This document shows, in pieces, positions 16,310 through 24,900 of a stretch of DNA of 64,000 nucleotides. This DNA comes from Eubacteriales bacterium (GTDB taxonomy: Bacteria > Bacillota > Clostridia > Lachnospirales > Lachnospiraceae), in contig JAUNJG010000003.1 of the NCBI GenBank assembly GCA_030533385.1, positions 1-64,000 of the forward strand, read 5' to 3'. Both the position numbers and the translations under genes were made by a program. The notes under the pieces were generated by a model, which worked only from the letters and a program-made list of their open reading frames with translations, did not search any database and was not told the origin of the DNA. Numbering within the stretch: the first letter of the stretch is position 1; each line of letters opens with the position of its first letter.

Positions 16310-17290
16310 GTGAATGATAAATACCGAGAATTATTAGAACAGTATGATGTGCAGGTGCTTTCTACTTTTCGGAGCAGAGGAACCTTCCAATGTGAAACTA
16401 ATCAGGGTCTCGCCCTTCTAAAAGAATATCACGGTTCCCTGAAAAAGCTGGCTCTGGAATATGAATGGAAGGAAAAGCTGGCCGAGGCAGGCTTTCTTGA
16501 CACAGACCGGTATTTTGTTTCCCGAGAGCAAAGCCTTGTCATCTATGACCGCTATCACACTCCTTTTGTCCTCAAACATTATTTTCGAGGGCGGGAATGT
16601 GATTTGTGCAGTTCTCAGGATATCTATGCCGCCTGCCGCAATCTGGCCAGGCTTCACCGTGTTTCTTCCTCCATAGAGACTCCCTCTCTGGATTATTCCA
16701 AAACCGAATCCATGGCACACCTGTTTGCCAGACGAAACAGAGAGCTTAGGAGCATCCGAAAATACATCAGCCGCATCAACGGAAAAAACTCTTTTGAACT
16801 GTTATATATACAATATTTTTCTTCTTATTACGAGGAGGCCGTCCATGCACTTAACGTTCTGACCGGCGATGACCGCCTGCTTCATCCTGACTGCGGCATC
16901 TGCCACGGAACTTACCATCATCATAATATTTTGATTTTACCTGACTCCTCTGTCGCCACAGTGGGATTCGAGGGACTTTGTTTCCAGCCTTACCTGATGG
17001 ATTTTTATCTTTTTATGCGAAAGGCTCTGGAAAAGAATCATTATTCCTATTCCGTGTTTGAGACCGGACTGGAAGGGTACTCGTCCCTTCTCCCCCTCAC
17101 CGAAGATTCTCTTCGTTTTCTCTATCTTCTTTTTCTTTATCCAGAAAAATTCTGGAAAATATCAAATCAATACTTTAATCACAGAAAAAGCTGGCTTCCG
17201 CCGAAAATGGAAGTAAAACTTCGGCGCCTTCCGGAACAAAATGAAGAAAGACAGGATTTTCTTCGTCGTCTTTCCCATCATATTTCTTAA
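16310..17290 (+). CDS. cotS: CotS-family spore coat protein (kinase-like fold)
   Basis: 326 residues of the CotS/YutH group, an aminoglycoside-phosphotransferase-like fold found on spores. The catalytic-loop equivalent is CHGTYHHHNILI (about 198-209), where the normal HGDxxxxN Asp is replaced by Thr; the following VGFEGLCFQP takes the place of the usual IDFD. An N-terminal nucleotide-lobe Lys appears in LALLKEY. The degenerate loop suggests a structural role or unusual catalysis. Start is GTG at 16310 because GGGAGGG lies 6 nt upstream. Stands alone between cca and dnaX, with a candidate sigma-K element. Confidence 0.82.
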   Translation: MNDKYRELLEQYDVQVLSTFRSRGTFQCETNQGLALLKEYHGSLKKLALEYEWKEKLAEAGFLDTDRYFVSREQSLVIYDRYHTPFVLKHYFRGRECDLCSSQDIYAACRNLARLHRVSSSIETPSLDYSKTESMAHLFARRNRELRSIRKYISRINGKNSFELLYIQYFSSYYEEAVHALNVLTGDDRLLHPDCGICHGTYHHHNILILPDSSVATVGFEGLCFQPYLMDFYLFMRKALEKNHYSYSVFETGLEGYSSLLPLTEDSLRFLYLLFLYPEKFWKISNQYFNHRKSWLPPKMEVKLRRLPEQNEERQDFLRRLSHHIS

Positions 17291-17297
17291 ATGAAAA

Positions 17298-17326
17298 TTG
17301 TCATTCTCTTTTAAGTATGCTAAAAT
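17298..17326 (+). promoter_or_regulatory. Promoter for dnaX
   Basis: TTGTCA, 17-bp spacer, TAAAAT with an extended -10 (TGC directly upstream). It follows the cotS stop by 7 bp and would give a leader of about 100 nt before dnaX. Confidence 0.7.
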
Positions 17327-17361
17327 GTTCGGGTACACAACCGGCTATTCTGCACAGAACC

Positions 17362-17386
17362 GGCAGGAAAACCCTGCCCGTTTCTT
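17362..17386 (+). terminator. Hairpin in dnaX leader, weak terminator-like
   Basis: GGCAGG-AAAAC-CCTGCC followed by CGTTTCTTC. It may terminate readthrough from cotS or act as a leader structure of dnaX; the T-run is poor. I looked here for the small SRP RNA that precedes dnaX in Bacillus and found no conserved core. Confidence 0.35.
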
Positions 17387-17434
17387 CACAGGATGCCAGA
17401 ATATTATGTTACCAGTAAAGAGAGTGTGATTTTC

Positions 17435-19021
17435 ATGTCCTATATGGCTTTATATCGAAAATGGCGCCCGAACAATTTTGATGAGATTCAGGGACAGGAC
17501 GCAATTGTACAGACGCTGCGCAATCAAATTTTATATGACAGAATCGGGCATGCCTACCTGTTTTGCGGCACCCGGGGTACGGGCAAAACATCCATTGCCA
17601 AACTTTTTGCCAAGGCAGTCAACTGCCAAAATCCAGTCAATGGCAATCCCTGCAATGCCTGTCCTTCCTGTCTCGCCGTGAACAGGCAGAATTCTCTTGA
17701 TGTGATGGAGATTGACGCCGCCTCCAACAACGGCGTGGATCATATCCGAGAGATTCGGGAACAGGTACAATACTCTCCCGTGGAAGGAAAATATAAAGTA
17801 TATATCATCGATGAGGTGCATATGCTTTCTTCCGGCGCCTTTAATGCCCTTTTGAAAACGCTGGAAGAGCCGCCCTCCTATGTGATATTCATTCTTGCCA
17901 CCACAGAAAAGCATAAGATTCCGGTGACCATCTTATCTCGATGTCAAAAATATGATTTTAAAAGAATTTCTGTCGATACGATTACCGGATATCTTTCTGT
18001 TCTCATGGAAAAAGAAGGAATTGACGCCGAGACAAAAGCGCTTCGCTACATTGCCGGAGCAGCCGATGGCTCCATGCGTGACGCCCTGAGTCTCCTGGAT
18101 CAGTGCATTGCATTTTATCTGAACCAAAAACTTACTTATGATAATGTATTGGAAGTCCTTGGAACCGTGGATACTTCCGTATTCAGCCGGCTTCTTCGCC
18201 ATGTTCTGGCAGGAGAAACGGGGGAAGTCCTCTCTATCATCGGACAGATGATCGGGGAAGGGCGGGAACTATCCCAGTTTCTGTCTGATTTTTTATGGTA
18301 TCTTCGCAATCTCCTTCTGTTAAAAGACCAGGAAGGCGCCGAGGACAGTCTGGATTTATCTTCAGAAGCCATCGCCGGGTTGAGAGAAGAAGCTGCCCTG
18401 GTGGAAACCAGCACCCTTCTTCGTTATATCCGGGTTCTTTCTGATTTGTCTTCTCAGCTCAGAAATGCCACCCAGAAACGGATTCTTTTGGAAGTTGGAT
18501 TTATCCGTCTTTGTACTCCCCAGATGGAGACAGACGACGGAAGCCTGCTGGAGCGTCTCCGTCTTCTGGAAAAACGTATGGAGCATGGTGTTCCTGTGAT
18601 GACAGCCGCCCCCCAACCGGATCTGCCGCCCACTCCAAAGCCACCGTCGAGAGAAACTGCCCTCGCTTCTTTAGAAAAGCGCTTCTCTCCTGCACAGGCT
18701 GCCGATTTAAAACAAATCGCCTCGGAGTGGAATCGCATTGTCAGCCAGACTGCCATGCCGATGCAGCGCTTTTTGCAGGCTGCCCGGATTGCAGTCTCGC
18801 AAGATAGCAATATCATTCAGCTCCTCTTTGAACATGACGGCATTGAAAAAGGCTATTTTGAAAAAAATCACCAGCAAAACCTGGAGATTCTGTCCGATTT
18901 TGTTGCACAGAAGACAGGAAAAAAGATTAAATTTGAATGTGCCGTCCAGCAAAGAAACAGGACGCAGGAATCCAATTACATTGATTTAAGCAAAATTCAT
19001 CTGCCTGTTACCTTTGAATGA
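17435..19021 (+). CDS. dnaX: DNA polymerase III subunit gamma/tau
   Basis: 528 residues, clamp-loader ATPase of the replicative polymerase. N-terminal YMALYRKWRP, Walker A GTRGTGKTS, a zinc module (CQNPVNGNPCNACPSC), Walker B IIDEVHML, sensor I ILATTEKHKI and the SRC arginine finger (TILSRCQ) are all present; the C-terminal 170 residues are less conserved, as usual for tau. The ATG at 17435 matches the conserved start; an upstream codon at 17393 lacks support. No obvious slippery A-run for programmed frameshifting was seen. First gene of dnaX-ybaB-recR; the gap to ybaB is 216 bp and holds no recognisable gene. Confidence 0.96.
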   Translation: MSYMALYRKWRPNNFDEIQGQDAIVQTLRNQILYDRIGHAYLFCGTRGTGKTSIAKLFAKAVNCQNPVNGNPCNACPSCLAVNRQNSLDVMEIDAASNNGVDHIREIREQVQYSPVEGKYKVYIIDEVHMLSSGAFNALLKTLEEPPSYVIFILATTEKHKIPVTILSRCQKYDFKRISVDTITGYLSVLMEKEGIDAETKALRYIAGAADGSMRDALSLLDQCIAFYLNQKLTYDNVLEVLGTVDTSVFSRLLRHVLAGETGEVLSIIGQMIGEGRELSQFLSDFLWYLRNLLLLKDQEGAEDSLDLSSEAIAGLREEAALVETSTLLRYIRVLSDLSSQLRNATQKRILLEVGFIRLCTPQMETDDGSLLERLRLLEKRMEHGVPVMTAAPQPDLPPTPKPPSRETALASLEKRFSPAQAADLKQIASEWNRIVSQTAMPMQRFLQAARIAVSQDSNIIQLLFEHDGIEKGYFEKNHQQNLEILSDFVAQKTGKKIKFECAVQQRNRTQESNYIDLSKIHLPVTFE

Positions 19022-19237
19022 GATCCTCTCACCAGGATAGCAGCAGATTCCCCTTACACCAAACACATAACGATTTCATCCTTGCAGCCTTTTTATCGAT
19101 TCATCTGTAAAGGGAAGAGATTCTCTTCTGACACAGGGTTCTTCGCCTCACAGACGACATCTTTTTTGTGTCGCAGGCATCCCGAAGCTGCATCGTGAAG
19201 AAACCGTTACCAAAATATCAAATGGAGGTCATGTATT

Positions 19238-19579
19238 ATGGCAAAACGCGGAGGTTTCCCAGGCGGAATGGGAAATATGAACAACCTTATGAAACAAGCA
19301 CAAAAAATGCAGAAGCAAATGGCAGAGACGACCAAAGCTCTGGAAGAAAAAAATTATGAAGCTTCCGCCGGCGGCGGCGTTGTCTCTGTAACAGTATCGG
19401 GAAAAAAGGAAGTCGTCGCTGTCAAAATTGCAGAAGAAGTTGTTGACCCGGACGATATCGAAATGCTGGAAGACCTGATTATGGCTGCCACCAATGAGGC
19501 ACTCCGGGAAATGGAAACAGACGCCCAAAACCAGATGTCCAAATTTACGGGAGGACTTGGAGGAGGCTTCGGCTTCTGA
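19238..19579 (+). CDS. ybaB: YbaB/EbfC nucleoid-associated protein
   Basis: 113 residues. N-terminal helix [19 protein letters not shown], then [20 protein letters not shown] and the helix pair with [15 protein letters not shown], ending in a Gly/Phe-rich tail. These dimeric proteins bind DNA with little specificity and sit next to recR in most bacteria. Ribosome-binding site TGGAGG. Its stop overlaps the recR start (TGATG), giving translational coupling. Confidence 0.95.
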   Translation: MAKRGGFPGGMGNMNNLMKQAQKMQKQMAETTKALEEKNYEASAGGGVVSVTVSGKKEVVAVKIAEEVVDPDDIEMLEDLIMAATNEALREMETDAQNQMSKFTGGLGGGFGF

Positions 19580-20178
19580 TGAATTATTACGGTACGCCGG
19601 TCACAAACCTAATCGAAGAACTTCGCAGACTCCCGGGCATCGGAAGCAAATCCGCACAGCGGCTCGCCTTTCACATCATCAATATGCCGGAAGAACATGT
19701 GGAGCACCTTGCCGAAGTGCTGGTTTCCGCTCGAAAAAATATTCGTTACTGTAAAAAATGCTGTACTCTCACGGACAGAGATGTCTGTCCTATCTGCTCC
19801 AGCGATAAAAGAGACCACAGCACCATTATGGTGGTAGAGCACACGAAAGATTTGGCAGCCTACGAAAAGACAGGGCAGTATAACGGGGTCTACCACGTTC
19901 TTCAGGGAACCCTCGTTCCAAGTCTCGGCAAAGGGCCGGAAGACATTCGTTTCAAAGAGCTGGAGGCACGCCTTGATTCTTCTCCTGTCAAGGAGCTGAT
20001 TTTGGCCACCAATTCCAGCCTGGACGGAGAGGCTACCGCCATGTATATCACCAAAAAAGTCAAGCCAAGAGGAATTCGCATCACAAGGATTGCCAGCGGA
20101 GTTCCAATTGGTGGAGAACTGGAATACATTGATGAGGTCACGCTCTCCCGTGCTTTAGACGGACGGATTGAATTATAG
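19579..20178 (+). CDS. recR: Recombination protein RecR
   Basis: 199 residues. Helix-hairpin-helix LRRLPGIGSKSAQRLAFH, a C4 zinc finger (CKKCCTLTDRDVCPIC), a Toprim domain (VVEHTKDLAAYEKTG ... ATNSSLDGEATAMYI) and the C-terminal ASGVPIGGELEYIDEVTLSRAL. RecR works with RecO and RecF to load RecA on gapped DNA. Coupled to ybaB by a TGATG overlap; 40 bp before pfkA. Confidence 0.97.
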   Translation: MNYYGTPVTNLIEELRRLPGIGSKSAQRLAFHIINMPEEHVEHLAEVLVSARKNIRYCKKCCTLTDRDVCPICSSDKRDHSTIMVVEHTKDLAAYEKTGQYNGVYHVLQGTLVPSLGKGPEDIRFKELEARLDSSPVKELILATNSSLDGEATAMYITKKVKPRGIRITRIASGVPIGGELEYIDEVTLSRALDGRIEL

Positions 20179-20218
20179 CTGACCGCAATCACAGACACGA
20201 AGAGAAAGGAAGAATACA

Positions 20219-21292
20219 ATGAAAAGAATTGGTATGTTGACGAGTGGTGGAGATTGTCAAAGTTTAAATGCCACGATGCGCGGTGTTGTAAAGGGACTTC
20301 TTCATCTGGAAGGTAATGTTGAGTTTTATGGCTTTGAGGATGGATACAAAGGACTGATTTACGGAAATTATAAGCGTCTGACTTCCAGAGATTTCTCCGG
20401 TATCCTCACGAGAGGCGGTACTATTTTAGGAACCTCCCGTCAGCCTTTTAAGTTGATGAGAGTCCCTGATGAAAACGGGCTGGACAAGGTGGAAGCCATG
20501 AAGGCAACCTACAAATATCTGGATTTAGACTGCCTTGTCGTTCTCGGCGGAAACGGAAGCCAGAAAACTGCCAATTTATTAAGCGAAGAAGGTCTGAACA
20601 TTGTGTCTCTTCCAAAGACGATTGACAATGATTTATGGGGAACCGACATGACTTTCGGCTTCCAGAGTGCCGTCGATATCGCCACTTCTACCATTGACTG
20701 TATCCACACTACGGCTGCCTCCCACGACCGCGTCTTCATTGTCGAACTGATGGGTCACAAAGTGGGCTGGGTCACACTCCATGCTGGTATCGCCGGTGGT
20801 GCAGATATCATTCTGATTCCGGAGATTCCTTATAACTTAAACCATGTCGTCGCCGCCATCCGCCGCCGCTCCGAACAGGGAAAGGATTTCACAATCCTGG
20901 CAGTGGCAGAAGGAGCGATTTCCAAAGAAGATGCCGCATTAACTAAAAAGCAGTATAAAGAAAAGCTGGCGAAACGAAGCTACTCCACCGTCGGATATGA
21001 ACTGGCTGCCCAGATTGAGGCTGCCACCGGACAGGAAGTGCGGGTTACCATTCCGGGACATATGCAACGAGGAGGCAGTCCGGTTCCTTTTGACCGGGTT
21101 ATCTCCAGCCGTCTCGGAGCGGCAGCGGCAGAACTTATCAAATGCGAGGATTACGGAAAAATGCTCATCATGAAGGGCTATGAAGTCTCCTCCATCCCAC
21201 TAAAAGATGTTGCCGGCAAACTGAAATATGTTTCCCCGGACGACCAGATTGTCCAGCAGGCAAAGGCGCTCGGCATCTCCTTTGGAGACTGA
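20219..21292 (+). CDS. pfkA: 6-phosphofructokinase (PFK-A superfamily)
   Basis: 357 residues; phosphorylates fructose 6-phosphate in glycolysis. N-terminal GMLTSGGDCQSLNA, GGTILGTSR, the phosphoryl-donor loop GGNGSQKTA (Gly113 equals E. coli Gly104, marking ATP rather than pyrophosphate use), PKTIDND (Lys133 where E. coli has Gly) and MGHKVGWV. The Gly104/Lys124 combination is typical of group III or X-clade PFKs rather than the E. coli type, and these often lack PEP/ADP allostery. Start by homology with AGAAAGGAAG upstream. A strong terminator follows. Confidence 0.93.
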   Translation: MKRIGMLTSGGDCQSLNATMRGVVKGLLHLEGNVEFYGFEDGYKGLIYGNYKRLTSRDFSGILTRGGTILGTSRQPFKLMRVPDENGLDKVEAMKATYKYLDLDCLVVLGGNGSQKTANLLSEEGLNIVSLPKTIDNDLWGTDMTFGFQSAVDIATSTIDCIHTTAASHDRVFIVELMGHKVGWVTLHAGIAGGADIILIPEIPYNLNHVVAAIRRRSEQGKDFTILAVAEGAISKEDAALTKKQYKEKLAKRSYSTVGYELAAQIEAATGQEVRVTIPGHMQRGGSPVPFDRVISSRLGAAAAELIKCEDYGKMLIMKGYEVSSIPLKDVAGKLKYVSPDDQIVQQAKALGISFGD

Positions 21293-21387
21293 GACGTCAC
21301 TTGCCATGTTTTCCCTTGCTCACCGCAGGGAGGCATCCGGTGATTCTCACCGGGTAATCTGACACAATTTTCATACACGATTTTTAC

Positions 21388-21434
21388 GGGAGCTGTGCCA
21401 TCTATGTCAACACATTCGCACAGCTCCCTTTTTC
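21388..21434 (+). terminator. Terminator after pfkA
   Basis: Perfect 11-bp stem GGGAGCTGTGC / GCACAGCTCCC followed by TTTTT. The region between the pfkA stop and this hairpin (about 95 bp) is non-coding. Confidence 0.9.
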
Positions 21435-21457
21435 CGATATGCTCAAAATCCAGATCT

Positions 21458-22489
21458 TTATCTTCCCAAAGTCACGATTCCTGTCAGAATAAATCCGACT
21501 ACCAACCCTCCCACATGGGCGGCGTTATCCACACCTCCGGCAGTAAATCCATAGGACAATGTACCTACTATCATAAAAATCATGCCGCTTAATCCAATTT
21601 CCCGGATTCTTCCTCTCCTATTTTGCAGGACGTCTTTCAGAATCAGCCACAAAAGTCCTCCCATCACCCCAAAAATCGCTCCCGAAGCTCCGGCAGATAC
21701 GATCTGCGGTTGTCTTGCCAGAGTAAAAAACAAAGAAGTCACAGAAGCTCCCAGTCCTGCTCCCATATACACCACCATATATCGTAATCCTCCCGTCATC
21801 CGTTCCATACGGGAGCCGATAAGCAGCAGCAACAGCATATTTTGCAACAAATGTTCCAGCCCAAAATGCAAAAATGTGGAAGTGAGCAGACGATAGTACT
21901 CTCTCCCGTCTATGACCGCAGGCCAGAATAAGGCTCCATGCCGTGCCATGAACCCGGCGTCCATCACATCACCCATCAAGGAAAGAACAAAAAACACAAG
22001 AAGATTTATGCCTGCTATCGCTGTATTTACCGGAGTAAGCACAGCCTTCCACTCTTTCTTCTCCCTGTCTTCTTCCACCTCCCGGTATCCGGTCACAAAG
22101 ACTTCCAGATCACCCCGGATTCCATAAAAATCTCCCCTTTGATTTTCAAATAATAAAAGCCTTCCATTGACTTTATCCAGACACCAGACATCCGGGTACT
22201 CTGTCAATTGTTCCAGAAAATCATCATTGGGCAACCCTCGGAAAATCATAAGGGTCAGACGCTCCACTCTCTTCCCAAAACGAATCATCCATTGATTTAC
22301 CATTTTTTGCGTCATTTCTTCCTGCTCATATAACGGATATCTGTTCTGTCCAGGTAAGGTTTCCGGACGAATCTCAATGATATGAACTTCCTGTCCTTCC
22401 TCCTTTCCCCAAAAAATCCCAAAATCAGATTTCATTCTTCGGTATCCTCTCCGGGTCAAAAATCTTTCCAATTCTCTTAAAAACTCCAT
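21458..22489 (-). CDS. Rhomboid-family intramembrane serine protease
   Basis: 343 residues. Soluble N-terminal domain (1-150) without recognisable homology, then six or seven membrane helices. Rhomboid motifs are complete: STFLHFGLEHLLQNM (His213, Asn217), the nucleophile in SAGASGAIFGVMGG (Ser269) and the catalytic His in NAAHVGGLVVGF (His325). Such enzymes cleave membrane proteins inside the bilayer; substrates are unknown. Lies alone between pfkA and the Tad locus, convergent with pfkA. The 231 bp upstream hold no gene I can support. Confidence 0.92.
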   Translation of the reverse strand: MEFLRELERFLTRRGYRRMKSDFGIFWGKEEGQEVHIIEIRPETLPGQNRYPLYEQEEMTQKMVNQWMIRFGKRVERLTLMIFRGLPNDDFLEQLTEYPDVWCLDKVNGRLLLFENQRGDFYGIRGDLEVFVTGYREVEEDREKKEWKAVLTPVNTAIAGINLLVFFVLSLMGDVMDAGFMARHGALFWPAVIDGREYYRLLTSTFLHFGLEHLLQNMLLLLLIGSRMERMTGGLRYMVVYMGAGLGASVTSLFFTLARQPQIVSAGASGAIFGVMGGLLWLILKDVLQNRRGRIREIGLSGMIFMIVGTLSYGFTAGGVDNAAHVGGLVVGFILTGIVTLGR

Positions 22490-22720
22490 GATATCCTCTC
22501 TTTCCTAGGCAGACGGATAGTATCCGAACACGCCTGAGCGAGTGTATTTTTGCGCCATGCTTCATTTTCTTCTTTACTGGACCCAGCCCAGCTGCATCAC
22601 CAACTATTGCCTGACACGAAACGCCATCCCGCTTTTCATGATGATAGTTTATCACAGATTATTCTTTATTTCGACCGCAACCTGACCTTCCGCCCAGAGG
22701 AGAGGCAGATGCCCGACTTT

Positions 22721-24232
22721 CTATTTATCCAGAACTTGAAAACAAAACTCACTGGCGGCAAACCGCAGCCGACTGCCTGGCTTTAGCTCCACCGGATCTC
22801 CCTCCAATCGAACAGAATCTACCCAAGTTCCGTTGGTGGACCGCAAATCCTGAATCAGGTAGCTGCCCGGACTCCGTCCTCTCTGAATGACCGCATGTTT
22901 TCTGCTCACAGTGCGATCCGGCAAAAACAGCCGGTTCCGTCCCCGCTCCTTTCCCACATAGAAAGGGAAGCCCCGCAAAATACAGATTTCTCCTGTAGTC
23001 TCATTTTTTAAGATAGGCTGAACAGCCAGACAGGAAACATCCAGCTGTATGGTTTTTCCTTCTTCCTGACCTTCCTCCTCCCACATTTCCTCCTTCTCCT
23101 CTTTCTCTTCTCCTCTTTCTTCTCCCAGTTCTTCTTGCCCTTTTTCTCCTGCATATCTTATGTAGTAAATGCACCCGGCAAACACAAACAGACAGCCTGC
23201 AAGATATCTTTTTATCTCCTGTAGCATCCCTCTTTTACCTCCCAGCCAGATAAGAACAACCGCCAGGGCTGCCGCTGCCACCGCCGCGATCCCACATAAA
23301 ACTTTTAAAATCTTCTGCAATCTCCCTCTCTTTCCTCCCGACTTTCCCTCCTCTTTTTCTCTCCCGTCTTCCCACTCTTCTGATGTCTTTCCACCCTTTC
23401 TGTTCCATGTCCTTCTCTCTTTTTTTCGTTCTTCCGTATCCTTCCACTCCCACTCTATTTTTTCTCTTTCTCCATCCTTTCCCTCCTCCGGCCATTCTCT
23501 CCTTCTTTCTTTTCTGCCTGTTTTTTTTCTCTCAGACACTCTCTTCCAAAACTCCTCCACCTCCGGTCTTTCTTCCGAAACATCAGAGACGGCTCCTTCT
23601 TCCCGCAACGTGCCAAAACCTTCTTTTTCTTTGTCTTCTTCTGCAACATATCGGGAAAAAAAGTCTTCATAGGAAGAAGGCAAATCTGACCCTTCCTTTG
23701 GCCCTTCATTAAGACAGGCCTTCACCAGCGCTCTTGACAGACTCCGGTTTCTGACTGACCAATAGGTATGGTATATCATCCGAACCGTCTTCTCATTGCT
23801 GTAGTCTATCTCCGAAAGCATCCATCCAAAAAAGGACTGTACCTCCGCCGTGATATCATAAACTTCATCAGGACAGTACATCCACTGATAACTGCCGGCC
23901 TCCGTCCGATAAATGCAATCCGGCATAAAACTGATGTGTTTCGTCAACAACATAAGCTCTTCCATCTCTCCCAGCAAAGCATCCAGAGAAATTAAAAACT
24001 CCCGGCATAATGCCAGGGATAATCCTCGCCCCGAATTTAATTCCATCATATTTTTTCTTCCCGTGACATCGTAAAATAAAATGGATTCTCCATCCTTCTC
24101 TCTTAGCAAAACCGGAAGGAGAGATTGCGGTTGATTGTGTCTTAATATACTGTATTCTACTGACAAAAAATAATCATTTTTTATCTTTTCTGCCACCCGA
24201 TATACATGAAGGCCATCCTTCTCCAATTTCAT
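22721..24232 (-). CDS. DUF6382/FHA-domain membrane protein of the Tad locus
   Basis: 503 residues. N-terminal 170 residues form a DUF6382-like domain (VYRVAEKIKNDYFLSVEYSILRHN ... MPDCIYRTEAGSYQWMYCP), then a long low-complexity Lys/Glu/Arg stretch (about 205-300), two hydrophobic helices around 310-360, another acidic Glu-rich run, and a C-terminal FHA domain (about 415-500) with YVGKERGRNRLFL, RTVSRKHAVI and RSTNGTWV, the phosphothreonine-binding residues. Last gene of the Tad cluster; its start overlaps the TadE stop (ATGA). FHA suggests control by a Ser/Thr kinase, none of which is in the window. Confidence 0.85.
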   Translation of the reverse strand: MKLEKDGLHVYRVAEKIKNDYFLSVEYSILRHNQPQSLLPVLLREKDGESILFYDVTGRKNMMELNSGRGLSLALCREFLISLDALLGEMEELMLLTKHISFMPDCIYRTEAGSYQWMYCPDEVYDITAEVQSFFGWMLSEIDYSNEKTVRMIYHTYWSVRNRSLSRALVKACLNEGPKEGSDLPSSYEDFFSRYVAEEDKEKEGFGTLREEGAVSDVSEERPEVEEFWKRVSERKKTGRKERRREWPEEGKDGEREKIEWEWKDTEERKKERRTWNRKGGKTSEEWEDGREKEEGKSGGKRGRLQKILKVLCGIAAVAAAALAVVLIWLGGKRGMLQEIKRYLAGCLFVFAGCIYYIRYAGEKGQEELGEERGEEKEEKEEMWEEEGQEEGKTIQLDVSCLAVQPILKNETTGEICILRGFPFYVGKERGRNRLFLPDRTVSRKHAVIQRGRSPGSYLIQDLRSTNGTWVDSVRLEGDPVELKPGSRLRFAASEFCFQVLDK

Positions 24233-24744
24233 TTGAATCCCTCCCTGGCTCTTAACCACTCTTCCCGGTTTTCCACGGGCGCAGAAGCTGTACAGGAAAA
24301 GGAAGGAGCCGCTCCCATATACGTTATGGCAGAAGCGAGCGGCCATCTGAACCTCAGCGTCACGCTTGCCTTTGCACGAAAAGTTTTTATGGACACGCCT
24401 ACATCTTCTATCCTGGTGACGGCTAGCCTCTCTGCAATCCTTTCTCTCAGCCGACTTTCCGCCTCAGAAACTATTCCTCTTCTATCACTTCTTATGAGAA
24501 AAGTCACATTTCTATCTATCAATTCTTTTTCTTCATAATTTCCCGTCGCCAACTCTCCTCCTGTCTTCCAGGCCGCCGCCATCTCACCGGCCACCCTCAT
24601 CGCCTCTCCCCTGGCTGCTGCCATATCAAGAAAAAACAAGAACAAAAATAAGGTGGCCGTAATAATCACGGACAAAATGGGAATCAACACTGACATTTCT
24701 ATAGTAATCATCCCTCTCTCCTCTTTTAGCAGCCGTCTCAACAT
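24229..24744 (-). CDS. TadE-like pseudopilin
   Basis: 171 residues. The N-terminus MLRRLLKEERGMITIEMSVLIPI is a classic TadE/TadF prepilin-type signal: basic leader, Gly, then a hydrophobic helix with Glu at the fifth mature position (GMITIE). A short extracytoplasmic helical/beta domain follows. TadE-type pseudopilins help assemble Flp pili. ATGA overlap with the FHA gene. Confidence 0.85.
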   Translation of the reverse strand: MLRRLLKEERGMITIEMSVLIPILSVIITATLFLFLFFLDMAAARGEAMRVAGEMAAAWKTGGELATGNYEEKELIDRNVTFLIRSDRRGIVSEAESRLRERIAERLAVTRIEDVGVSIKTFRAKASVTLRFRWPLASAITYMGAAPSFSCTASAPVENREEWLRAREGFK

Positions 24745-24768
24745 CCTTCTCTCCTCCCTGTTTACCGC

Positions 24769-24900
24769 CTAAAAACCTGCATCTCGAAACATACTGACTT
24801 CTCTTTCTCCCACTGCCATCATCCCCGGCAGACATCTTATTTTAACAATGATTTTTCTATCTTTTTCATCTTGCCTGATCCTCTCGGATCCAACTCTCAT
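24769..24900 (-). CDS. Candidate 43-residue coupled small protein
   Basis: Short frame that starts in an ATGA overlap with the stop of the upstream TadE/G-like gene, running MRVGSERIRQDE to SMFRDAGF and a TAG stop, 24 bp before the next gene. It is strongly charged, with a beta-like middle (KIIVKIRCLPGMM). Coupling and position in an otherwise dense operon support translation; composition alone does not prove it. Similar to nothing I recognise. It could be the remnant of a longer protein tail. Confidence 0.4.
   Translation of the reverse strand: MRVGSERIRQDEKDRKIIVKIRCLPGMMAVGEREVSMFRDAGF

Noticed and set aside
17330..17434. Small SRP RNA upstream of dnaX, as in Bacillus
   Set aside because: The conserved core (GGTCAGG, GGAAGCAGC type) is absent; only a simple hairpin is seen.
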